The notes under the pieces were generated by a model. It made no database searches, was not told where the DNA came from, and was given only the letters and a program-made list of their open reading frames with translations. Shown here in pieces: positions 1 to 5,547 of a DNA stretch of 5,547 bases. This stretch comes from Planctomycetota bacterium (GTDB lineage Bacteria; Planctomycetota; UBA8108; UBA1146; JAJFFE01): positions 1-5,547 of the forward strand of contig JAGQRC010000294.1 in assembly GCA_020425835.1 (NCBI GenBank). The letters are read 5' to 3'. Each line of letters opens with the position of its first letter. Position 1 is the stretch's first letter. Position numbers and translations under genes: made by a program.

Positions 1-1
1 G

Positions 2-577
2 GCGTTGCTCCGACTGCGTCAGGCGGCCTGCCACCCGGCGCTCGTCGACAACGAGAAGGCGGGCTTCCCGAGCTGCAAGCTCGACGAGCTGATCCCGCTC
101 CTCCACGAGATCACCAGCGAAGGACACAAGGCGCTGGTCTTCTCCCAGTTCACGAGCTACCTCGCGATCCTGCGTCGAATGCTCGACCACGAGGAGCTTC
201 CGTACGAGTACCTCGACGGCCAAGTTCGGGACCGCAAGTCCCGCGTCGAGCGCTTCCAGAACGATCCGGATGTCCCGCTCTTCCTGATCAGTCTCAAGGC
301 GGGGGGACTCGGGCTCAACCTGACCGCGGCCGACTACGTCTACATCCTCGACCCCTGGTGGAATCCGGCGGTCGAGGCGCAGGCGATCGACCGCGCCCAC
401 CGGATCGGCCAGACACGCCACGTGTTCGCGTACCGACTGATCTGCCGCGACACGGTCGAGGAGAAGATCCTTCAGCTCCAGGACCGCAAGCGCGCGCTCG
501 CCGAAGCGATCATCAAGGCGGACAACACGCTCCTCGCCGAGCTCACCCGCGACGATCTCGAGCGTCTGCTCTCTTGA
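2..577 (+). CDS. SNF2/Swi2-family DNA-dependent ATPase (helicase C-terminal part), 5'-truncated
   Basis: This is the final 191 residues of a SNF2-type superfamily 2 ATPase; the reading frame is open through the left edge, so the Walker A and DEAH motifs lie outside the window. Visible in order, counting from the first whole codon: [11 protein letters not shown] (2-12), the usual entry to the second RecA lobe; KALVFSQF (43-50, motif IV); [16 protein letters not shown] (96-111, motif V); DPWWNP (117-122); and [11 protein letters not shown] (127-137, motif VI with the arginine-finger region). A charged tail typical of the family follows ([20 protein letters not shown], 151-170). Proteins of this family use ATP to translocate on duplex DNA and remodel or displace bound proteins, acting in the cytoplasm or nucleoid. 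The bacterial forms (HepA/RapA-like, often with a SWIM domain) mostly have unknown targets. The stop is TGA at 575-577. It converges on the minus-strand genes. The family is certain; the specific role is not. Confidence 0.95.
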   Translation, partial: ALLRLRQAACHPALVDNEKAGFPSCKLDELIPLLHEITSEGHKALVFSQFTSYLAILRRMLDHEELPYEYLDGQVRDRKSRVERFQNDPDVPLFLISLKAGGLGLNLTAADYVYILDPWWNPAVEAQAIDRAHRIGQTRHVFAYRLICRDTVEEKILQLQDRKRALAEAIIKADNTLLAELTRDDLERLLS

Positions 578-649
578 GTGGGTTCGCGCTGAGGCCGCCA
601 GCGAGCGTGGTGGATCTTCGTCGCCGCGGGCTCGTGAACGGTCCGGGCT

Positions 650-1480
650 TCAGGGACAGCTGGCGTAGGAGTGACAGGTCAGGAGGTCGAGGTCACTGCC
701 GTCGGGACCGCAGATCGACGGACCGGGTGCGCCCGGGGGCACACCTCCCACGAACAGGTACGAGAGCAGAGCGATCGGGTCGGACAGGTCGTACAGATCG
801 TTGTCGTCCACATCTCGCGCCTCGGGGCAGAGGTTCGTCGGCGATGGGGAGACGAACAGGAAGTCGAGCAGGACGATGACATCGCCGATCCCGACGGTTC
901 CATCCCCATCCGCGTCGCCGCGCCGGAACTCGCGTGCGCACACCCGACTCTGGAGCGTGATCTCACCGGCGAGCAGGGAGGACGCCCCGGTGCTCCCGAG
1001 GTCGTAGACCCAGACCGGCGTGCAGTTGGAGTTGGTGATCTGCGTCGTCGACCCTCCGCACTCGTCGGTCCCGCCGATGACGGCGAGGACCTGGGGGCGA
1101 TCGAAGTTGCTTCCCACGAGATCGATGCCGGCCTGGACGCCCTGGATCACGCACCGCGGCCCCGAAGGGTCGAGCGCGTCGATCCAGGTCTGCGCTGCGG
1201 TCAGGTTCGCCGGGGTCGGCGGCAGGAGGATCGGTGCGAAGGTCTGCACTCCGTTGCCGAACGCGACGATCCCGAACTCGGCATCGACGAGCTGGCCGAT
1301 CGCGAACGAGAGTTGATCCCGAATCGTCGAGACCTCCTCGGACATCGTGACCGAGACGTCGACGCAGAAGACGTAGGTCTCCGCGTCGTAGACCCCGCCG
1401 AAGAAGAGGATCGTGTCGGCCCGAACCGGTGCCGAGACGAGCGACAGCACGGTGATGGTGAGGGCGATCGAGAGGCGCAT
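650..1480 (-). CDS. Secreted von Willebrand A-like protein with C-terminal dockerin-like EF-hand pair
   Basis: The protein has 276 residues. I chose the ATG at 1480 because AGGAAGG lies 5 bases upstream and the protein then begins with a signal peptide: MRLS, a hydrophobic core at 5-18, and probable cleavage after VRA (19-21). An in-frame ATG at 1561 would put a charged 27-residue extension before the signal and looks wrong. Residues about 34-160 resemble a von Willebrand A fold: a strand ending in DVSVT (41-45, a MIDAS-like DxSxT), FGIVAFGNG (69-77), and VLAVIGGTDE (131-140). The usual GGT-type threonine loop is replaced by SGPRC (106-110), so metal binding may be altered. Two calcium loops follow, D189-x-D-x-D-x-T...D200 and D223-x-D-x-N-x-L...D234, each followed by a hydrophobic helix, as in type I dockerin repeats. 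The tail is Cys-rich (C257, C269, C275); there are nine cysteines in all. It probably acts outside the cytoplasmic membrane; the partner is unknown. Confidence 0.85.
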   Translation of the reverse strand: MRLSIALTITVLSLVSAPVRADTILFFGGVYDAETYVFCVDVSVTMSEEVSTIRDQLSFAIGQLVDAEFGIVAFGNGVQTFAPILLPPTPANLTAAQTWIDALDPSGPRCVIQGVQAGIDLVGSNFDRPQVLAVIGGTDECGGSTTQITNSNCTPVWVYDLGSTGASSLLAGEITLQSRVCAREFRRGDADGDGTVGIGDVIVLLDFLFVSPSPTNLCPEARDVDDNDLYDLSDPIALLSYLFVGGVPPGAPGPSICGPDGSDLDLLTCHSYASCP

Positions 1481-1485
1481 GGTGG

Positions 1486-1492
1486 CCTTCCT
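1486..1492 (-). promoter_or_regulatory. Strong Shine-Dalgarno site for the vWA/dockerin gene
   Basis: On the minus strand the bases read AGGAAGG, five bases before the ATG at 1480. This is the clearest ribosome binding site in the window. It decides the start against the longer in-frame ATG at 1561. Confidence 0.75.
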
Positions 1493-1621
1493 TTCTCTCC
1501 GCTTCCTGGCCAAACGGCTCTCCAGCATCAGGGGAACGCCATCGCGCATCGAGTGGGGCAAGGATTGATGCGGGGCGAAGCGGGCGATGCCTCTTCGCGC
1601 AGGCGCGACGTCAGGCGGGGG

Positions 1622-2071
1622 TCAGTCCCAGAACAGCGTCCGCTCTTCCTCGGTCGGCACACGGCAGTGGTCGCGCTTGCCGAACCACTCGTAGCGGTGC
1701 CGGGCGATCCAGCGATAGACCGCGTCGCGAATGGGGCGGGGGACGATGAGGAACACCCGAGCGAGTGACCAGGGGAAAGTCAGGTGACGGGCGACGCGCA
1801 GCGCCGCATCCGATCGGACCCAGATGCCGCGGTCGTCGATCAGGACGAAGCTGTCGCGGTCGTGCTTCTCCGGGAGTCCGTCGGGCAAGAGTCGTTCGGC
1901 GGTGTTCGACCCGAGAGGTGTGTAACGAAAGCGTCGAGCTCGGTCGCGGCGGACGATGAAATCGACGGCCGAGTTGCAGAGGTTGCAGACGCCATCGAAG
2001 CAGACGACGAAGGGACCCTCGGGTCCGATCGCGGCGGCGCTGTCGATGGGTTCCTCGGTGACGTGCTTCAC
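1622..2071 (-). CDS. DCC-family (DUF393, YuxK-like) thiol-disulfide oxidoreductase-like protein
   Basis: The protein has 149 residues, the usual size for this family. After a short variable leader, residues 21-33 read FVVCFDGVCNLCN, carrying the DxxCxxC signature (D26, C29, C32) that names the family. SFVLID (74-79) follows, then SDAALRVARHL (87-97), a hydrophobic/proline stretch (99-114), and the family-typical ending with Cys136 in HCRVPTEEE. The CxxC suggests thioredoxin-like redox chemistry, but physiological substrates of the family are largely unknown. There is no signal peptide or convincing full transmembrane span, so it is likely cytoplasmic. The start is GTG at 2071: an in-frame TGA lies seven codons upstream, and no good Shine-Dalgarno precedes it, so the true start could be slightly internal, though before residue 21. 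It sits 82 bases after the zinc-ribbon pair on the same strand. The family is secure; the role in this neighbourhood is unknown. Confidence 0.92.
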   Translation of the reverse strand: MKHVTEEPIDSAAAIGPEGPFVVCFDGVCNLCNSAVDFIVRRDRARRFRYTPLGSNTAERLLPDGLPEKHDRDSFVLIDDRGIWVRSDAALRVARHLTFPWSLARVFLIVPRPIRDAVYRWIARHRYEWFGKRDHCRVPTEEERTLFWD

Positions 2072-2153
2072 GGCATCCCGCTCGAAGTCTCACTGCGCTG
2101 CAACACCCGGGCAACGATCACCAGGGCAACGGCCCGCGGACGCGGCGCGCCGG

Positions 2154-3125
2154 TCAACGCGACGCGACGACCAGGGCGATGATCGCGGCGATCAGGGCCA
2201 CCGCTCCCAACCCGATCCCGACCGCGAGGAAGATCTTGCTCCAGGCGATCGGGGAGTCGCCGATGATACAGCCTGCATCCTGCCCCGACACGACCACTCG
2301 ATAGAGCTCGTTCTCGTAGCGGTAGGCGAGGATGTAGGCGGGGAAGCCGATCCGTCGAGTCACGAGCCCGCGGACGACGCACTCGGTGCGGACGTTGCGC
2401 CGGCGCGACCCCGGGAGATGCTGGTGGGAGACGCGGTGCACGGCGAGGCCCCGGATCGCGTCCGCGACGATCCGGCGCGCGGCGGAGCGCTGCTGCTCGA
2501 AGCGCTCGAGCTGGGTCCCGTCGATCGGCGGCCGCGGCGCGGCGGCGGTCGGTCCCGTGTACGAGGGCACGAGATGACTCGTCTCCCGGTGTCGGAGACC
2601 GCGGGTGGCCGGCGCGACGATGTTCTCGAACGTCATCTCGACCTGGCCCGAGCACGGGGCCCACGCCGACCGGTGCGACCCGACCTCGGTGTCGGCCGCG
2701 TAGCTGACGAGCGCCTCGGCATCGAGCATCCAACCCGCCCAGAAGATCGGTTTCACGGAGTCGACGCGTGCGCGATCGCGCAGGTCCGATGGCCGGAAGA
2801 AGCCGCGGCTGCCGAGCCACCGCTTCACGGCGCCGGTCGCGGTGGTCGGATCCACGGTGAACTCGAAGTAGAGGGAGGCCGACTCATCCGGGTCGCGACT
2901 CTGCTCGAGGTGCATCGCCTCCCCGCAGAAGGTGCATCGCGGCGCCTGGATCGAGGGGTCGTACTTCACCGAGGCGCCGCAGCCGTCGCAGCGGAGCAGC
3001 TCGAACTCGGTGCTCTCCCTCCGCTCGGCCTCGAAGGGGGCAACGTCGCCGCACACCGCGCAGCGCAGGTCGCCGCTCTCGATCGGAGACTCACAGCGTC
3101 GGCAGGTCGCGACGATCTCGGACAT
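2154..3125 (-). CDS. Tail-anchored double zinc-ribbon membrane protein (paralogue B)
   Basis: The protein has 323 residues, starting at the ATG at 3125 with AGGGAG six bases upstream; the frame stays open farther upstream but there it is only the shadow of the neighbouring gene. Two zinc ribbons open the protein: C8-x2-C11 with C22-x2-C25, and C46-x2-C49 with C64-x2-C67. A soluble domain follows (about 84-290) without a motif I can tie to an enzyme. Near its end lie FPAYILAYRY (261-270) and SGQDAG (280-285), matching PIWIFAVRY and NGQTG in the adjacent gene. Residues 298-320 form one hydrophobic helix followed by ASR and the stop, so the protein is probably anchored by its C-terminus with the ribbons in the cytoplasm. 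Similar bacterial proteins are usually labelled zinc-ribbon or TFIIB-type zinc-ribbon proteins of unknown function. The gene overlaps paralogue A by one base and is probably coupled to it. Function unknown. Confidence 0.85.
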   Translation of the reverse strand: MSEIVATCRRCESPIESGDLRCAVCGDVAPFEAERRESTEFELLRCDGCGASVKYDPSIQAPRCTFCGEAMHLEQSRDPDESASLYFEFTVDPTTATGAVKRWLGSRGFFRPSDLRDRARVDSVKPIFWAGWMLDAEALVSYAADTEVGSHRSAWAPCSGQVEMTFENIVAPATRGLRHRETSHLVPSYTGPTAAAPRPPIDGTQLERFEQQRSAARRIVADAIRGLAVHRVSHQHLPGSRRRNVRTECVVRGLVTRRIGFPAYILAYRYENELYRVVVSGQDAGCIIGDSPIAWSKIFLAVGIGLGAVALIAAIIALVVASR

Positions 3126-4141
3126 CAACGACTCCCTGCGATCAGCGCGACGATCGCCACGATCAACGCGATGAGACCGAGCCCGCCGAACACGGCGAGG
3201 AGGATCTTGCCGACCGACCACGGGACCTTGCCGGCCACCTTCCCGGTCTGTCCGTTGACGAGCAGTCGGATCGGCGGGCGATCCGCCGCGTAGCGCACGG
3301 CGAAGATCCAGATCGGGAGCGAGATCAGATGGAGGATCTCGTCGCGAACCTCGGTGCGGAACTCGAGATCTCGGCAGCTGTCGCCCGGCATGAAGCGCCG
3401 CAGCCGACGCTGGATCTCGTCGCGGCCCTCCTGATGGGCGAGTCGCCGGCACTCCGCCTCGTCGAGCGACGGCTCTTCGGCGATCCAGCCGGAGAAGAGC
3501 GCGGGATCGTAGGGTCGGATCCCGCCGAGATCGAACGGCTCGATCGACTCCAGCTCCTGGTTCGGCAGCCCCTTCGACGCGGTGACGATGACATCGACCA
3601 GGTAGCAGGCGTGTGTCCCGCTCAGCGGGCGCCACTCCGTCTTGGTCACCGTGCGCGTTCGCGTGACCCGGTTGCCCTTCGCGTCGGTGGTCGTGTAGGT
3701 CTCCGTCTCGGTGTAGTTCTCGCCGATCTGCGCGCTGTAGCTGCTGTCGGCGACGGCGCCGTAGAGGTAGGCCGGAAGGTAGACACCGCGGGTCTCCTGG
3801 ACGGCTGCCGACTTGAGTCCGCTGTGGGCGAACGGGCCGCGTCGACGGATCCAGCTCAGCACCTTCTGCGTCGCGTGCTCGCGATCCAGCGTGAAGCCGA
3901 CGACGAACACGGGGTCGGGGCGCTCTTCGGTCGGGCGCTCCACGACGGTCGGCGAGGCGCAGAAGGGGCAGACGGTGGACCGCTCGTGCTCCTGCAGCTT
4001 CAGCTCCGCGCCGCAGCTTCCGCACTGGAGCGTGAGCGTCGCCGCGGCCGCCGACGCGGGGACCGGTGGCGGACTGCTGGCGGAACGCGGAGCGTGGGGA
4101 AACGGAGGATCTTCGGGAGCCGGCGCATGCCCTGCAGTCAC
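3125..4141 (-). CDS. Tail-anchored zinc-ribbon membrane protein (paralogue A)
   Basis: The protein has 338 residues from the GTG at 4141. A Pro/Ala-rich, probably disordered leader (1-35) precedes one zinc ribbon, C40-x2-C43 with C58-x2-C61. FVVGFTLDREHA (79-90) begins the soluble domain. Next comes YLPAYLYGAVADSSYSAQIG (121-140), then a Thr-rich strand pair, YTETETYTTTDAKGNRVTRT (143-162), and TEWRPLSGTH (168-177). This block recurs in bacterial zinc-ribbon proteins of unknown function, some of which I recall being mislabelled as primosomal protein N'. LPIWIFAVRY (275-284) and LVNGQTGKVAG (294-304) lead into one C-terminal membrane helix (about 313-335) ending GSR. Predicted topology is ribbons in the cytoplasm with a C-terminal anchor. 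For the start, GTG 4141 has GGAAGG nine bases upstream. An in-frame ATG at 4201 would add 20 Arg-rich residues with low third-position GC and no ribosome site, but cannot be excluded. The architecture is secure; the biochemical role is unknown. Confidence 0.85.
   Translation of the reverse strand: MTAGHAPAPEDPPFPHAPRSASSPPPVPASAAAATLTLQCGSCGAELKLQEHERSTVCPFCASPTVVERPTEERPDPVFVVGFTLDREHATQKVLSWIRRRGPFAHSGLKSAAVQETRGVYLPAYLYGAVADSSYSAQIGENYTETETYTTTDAKGNRVTRTRTVTKTEWRPLSGTHACYLVDVIVTASKGLPNQELESIEPFDLGGIRPYDPALFSGWIAEEPSLDEAECRRLAHQEGRDEIQRRLRRFMPGDSCRDLEFRTEVRDEILHLISLPIWIFAVRYAADRPPIRLLVNGQTGKVAGKVPWSVGKILLAVFGGLGLIALIVAIVALIAGSR
3132..3137 (-). promoter_or_regulatory. Shine-Dalgarno of paralogue B inside the end of paralogue A
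   Basis: The minus strand reads AGGGAG, six bases before the ATG at 3125, inside the codons for the last residues (AGSR) of paralogue A. Stop and start share one base as TGATG (3123-3127). This supports the start of paralogue B and suggests re-initiation by ribosomes finishing paralogue A. Confidence 0.65.
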
Positions 4142-4150
4142 GATTCGGCG

Positions 4151-4156
4151 CCTTCC
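4151..4156 (-). promoter_or_regulatory. Possible Shine-Dalgarno for the GTG start of paralogue A
   Basis: The minus strand reads GGAAGG, nine bases before the GTG at 4141. The spacing is at the long end of normal. It favours the GTG over the ATG at 4201, which has no purine-rich site upstream. Confidence 0.4.
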
Positions 4157-4243
4157 ATCGGCGATCGGCCGTCGATGACGGCGGGTGAGTGGCGTCGGCA
4201 TGGTAACGGGGTTTCGACTCGACGCAATCCGCGGGCGACGAGT

Positions 4244-4255
4244 CCCCGCGCGGGG
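4244..4255. other. Perfect 12-base GC palindrome just past the stop of the repeat protein gene
   Basis: The bases CCCCGCGCGGGG are self-complementary. GAG (4240-4242) and CTC (4256-4258) can extend the stem around one bulged T, and the CTC overlaps the TGA stop codon of the repeat gene at 4257-4259. On the minus strand it could fold in the RNA just after that gene. No run of T follows, so it is not a standard intrinsic terminator; it may be only chance in GC-rich DNA or a weak RNA 3'-end structure. Confidence 0.3.
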
Positions 4256-4256
4256 C

Positions 4257-5547
4257 TCAGCGCAGGCGGTTCGCCCAGAGGTCGTCGTTCGTGCCGTTCG
4301 ATTGGGGCCAGATCGCCGTGACTCGGCCACGGGAGTCGATGACCAGCGTCCGAGGCTGCACGTCCCCGTCACCGACATCGATGATCTCCGCCGTGTCCCA
4401 ACCGAACCGGTTCACGTAGCGGTTCGCCCACTGATCGAGGCGCGTCCCGTTGTCCTGTCGCCAGACCACGGTGACGTTGCCGCTGTCGTCGATCACCAGC
4501 TGCGCCCGTCGGGTGTCGCCCAAGTCCTCGGACTCGATCTTCGTCGCCGTCTCCCACCCGCTCAGCGCACGCCGACGGTTCGCCCACTGGTTCCGGCGGC
4601 TCCCGTTGTCCTGCTGCCACACCACCGTCAGCGTGTCGAGGTCATCCACGACGCCGGCCGCCACGAGCAAGGCGTCGCCGAGCTCTTCGCTCTCGATGTC
4701 CTCGGGCGTGTCCCATGCCGATCCCTCTTCGTAGGTCGACGCGATCAGGTCGTTGCGCGTTCCATCCGACTGCGTCCAGATCGCGGTCACGCGATCCTCG
4801 GAGTCGGAGAACAGCCGCACCTCGGCCACGGTGCCGTCGCGGTCGTCGATGATGGCCGCCGTCCCCCAGCCCGATCCGACGTCGTAGCGGTTCGTCCAGA
4901 GGTTGCGACGCACGCCATCGGACTGGGCCCACACGACCGTCACATCGTCGGTGGTGTCGACGACGAGCTCCGGTGTGTCCACGTCGCCGAGGTCCTCCGA
5001 CTCGATCTCGCTCGCGGCACCCCAGCCGGCACCGGCGACCATTCGATTCGACCAGAGATTGACGCGCGATCCGTCGGACTGACGCCAGACCGCGAGGACC
5101 GCGGTCGATTGCAACGCGAGCTTCGGTGTCTCGGCGTCGCCGAGATCCTCGCTCTCGATCTTCGTCGCGACCGCCCACCCGAAAGCGGTGGTGAAGCGAT
5201 TCGCCCAGACGTTGGTGCGCGTTCCATCGGACTGCGCCCAGGCGGCGGTGACGCTGCCCGCAGCGTCGACCACCGCGACGGGACTCGACACGTCGCCGAG
5301 ATCCTCGTTGTCGATCTCGATCGCCGCACCCCAGCCGGACGAGGTCCAACGGGCCGCCCAGAGGTTGATCCGGCTCCCGTCGGACTGACGCCAGAGCACC
5401 GCCACGTTGCCGTCGTCGTCGATCCAGGAGGTGTGCGAGAGGACGTCGCCGAGATCCTCGCTGTCGATCCGCACCGGTGTTCCCCAGCCGACGGCGAGCA
5501 CGTAGCGGCTCGACCAGAGGTCGACCCGAGTGCCGTCGCTCTGTCGC
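4257..5547 (-). CDS. Tandem-repeat, probably exported beta-propeller-like protein, 5'-truncated
   Basis: The frame is open to the right edge, so the N-terminus, including any signal peptide, is missing; 429 residues are visible. They consist of eight repeats of 51-53 residues plus a 16-residue partial ninth. The consensus runs roughly xQSDGTRxNLWANR, a variable stretch ending in GW, IESEDLGD, a variable stretch, then VVDxxGxVTVVW. Each unit is rich in beta-forming and aromatic residues with Asp/Gly turns, as in propeller blades. Repeats of this QSDGTR...WANR kind are familiar from large secreted or surface proteins of environmental bacteria, usually annotated as hypothetical. No catalytic motif is visible. 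The GTG at 5501 lies inside the first repeat and is not a credible start, because repeat sequence continues upstream of it. It reads in the same direction as the zinc-ribbon pair, with 115 bases between its stop and the chosen start of paralogue A. Ligand and function are unknown; the propeller fold is inferred from repeat length and pattern. Confidence 0.88.
   Translation of the reverse strand, partial: RQSDGTRVDLWSSRYVLAVGWGTPVRIDSEDLGDVLSHTSWIDDDGNVAVLWRQSDGSRINLWAARWTSSGWGAAIEIDNEDLGDVSSPVAVVDAAGSVTAAWAQSDGTRTNVWANRFTTAFGWAVATKIESEDLGDAETPKLALQSTAVLAVWRQSDGSRVNLWSNRMVAGAGWGAASEIESEDLGDVDTPELVVDTTDDVTVVWAQSDGVRRNLWTNRYDVGSGWGTAAIIDDRDGTVAEVRLFSDSEDRVTAIWTQSDGTRNDLIASTYEEGSAWDTPEDIESEELGDALLVAAGVVDDLDTLTVVWQQDNGSRRNQWANRRRALSGWETATKIESEDLGDTRRAQLVIDDSGNVTVVWRQDNGTRLDQWANRYVNRFGWDTAEIIDVGDGDVQPRTLVIDSRGRVTAIWPQSNGTNDDLWANRLR
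4260..5546 (-). repeat. Eight tandem coding repeats of about 153-159 bases plus a partial ninth
   Basis: Unit borders, set at the residue before QSDG (QDNG in units 7-8, QSNG in the ninth), are 5546-5391, 5390-5238, 5237-5085, 5084-4929, 4928-4776, 4775-4617, 4616-4461, 4460-4308 and the partial unit 4307-4260. Lengths are 52, 51, 51, 52, 51, 53, 52, 51 and 16 residues. The IESEDLGD block is also repeated at DNA level, for example the related stretches around 4518-4536, 4990-5008, 5138-5158 and 5292-5311. Units differ at many synonymous and non-synonymous positions, so this is an old duplication series rather than a recent expansion. The last partial unit ends WANRLR, directly before the stop. 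Confidence 0.85.

Noticed and set aside
595..613. Hairpin between the convergent SNF2 and vWA genes (CCGCCA / TGGTGG with a seven-base loop)
   Set aside because: It is short, with one G-T pair and no T-run on either strand; too weak to call as a terminator.
1481..1621. Promoter for the vWA/dockerin gene in the 141-base gap
   Set aside because: Apart from the ribosome binding site I found no convincing -35/-10 pair, and bacterial promoter motifs in GC-rich lineages are too loose to call by eye.
671..1768. Long plus-strand open frame opposite the vWA/dockerin gene
   Set aside because: It lies antisense to a gene with a signal peptide, calcium loops and a strong ribosome site; its translation has no domain character.
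1956..3293. Long plus-strand open frame (445 codons) opposite the DCC and zinc-ribbon genes
   Set aside because: It is an antisense shadow in GC-rich DNA: Arg/Asp/Gly-rich with no motif, while the opposite strand carries recognisable families.
3128..4025. Upstream in-frame extension of the paralogue B gene to an ATG at 4025
   Set aside because: The extension is Arg-rich, has no domain, and lies antiphase over paralogue A, which has clear zinc-ribbon and family motifs. The ATG at 3125 has a good ribosome site and starts directly before a zinc ribbon.
3329..4321. Plus-strand open frame opposite paralogue A
   Set aside because: It is antisense over codons that encode conserved family motifs, and its translation shows no recognisable domain.
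4202..4378. Extension of paralogue A to an ATG at 4378
   Set aside because: It would overlap the end of the repeat gene on the same strand in another frame, has no ribosome site and encodes low-complexity Arg/Ser/Thr sequence.
4260..5547. Possible CRISPR or non-coding satellite array because of the regular DNA repeat
   Set aside because: The period of 153-159 bases is in whole codons, the frame is open throughout, and the repeats vary as protein repeats do.

Overview
The window is GC-rich bacterial DNA. One gene cut by the left edge reads rightward. Five genes read leftward, and the most upstream of these is cut by the right edge. The small exported protein at 650-1480 ends in paired calcium-loop (dockerin-type) motifs followed by a Cys-rich tail. 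That layout is common in Planctomycetota, so a planctomycete or a similar environmental lineage is my best guess, but the sequence does not prove it. I see no RNA gene, CRISPR array, insertion sequence or phage gene.

Layout, left to right. (1) 2-577, plus strand: the C-terminal end of a SNF2/Swi2-family helicase. (2) 650-1480, minus: a secreted von Willebrand A-like protein with a C-terminal dockerin-like EF-hand pair. (3) 1622-2071, minus: a DCC-family (DUF393, YuxK-like) thiol-disulfide oxidoreductase-like protein. (4) 2154-3125 and 3125-4141, minus: two paralogous membrane proteins. Each has N-terminal zinc ribbons, a central soluble domain and one C-terminal membrane helix. They overlap by one base (TGATG), so they are probably translationally coupled. 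(5) 4257-5547, minus: the C-terminal 429 residues of a protein made almost entirely of tandem repeats of about 52 residues, probably a beta-propeller or similar all-beta repeat fold.

Transcription runs right to left through the five minus-strand genes with gaps of 115, -1, 82 and 141 bases, so several could share a message. Only the zinc-ribbon pair is convincingly one unit. The SNF2 gene converges on them across a 72-base gap. The most interesting object is the coupled zinc-ribbon, tail-anchored paralogue pair. Its members share C-terminal motifs and membrane anchor but have diverged in the middle and at the zinc-ribbon end. No complete known pathway is visible, and a functional link between the pair and its neighbours is inference only. 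No gene-free stretch exceeds 300 bases; the longest is 1481-1621, which holds a clear ribosome binding site and no promoter that I can defend.
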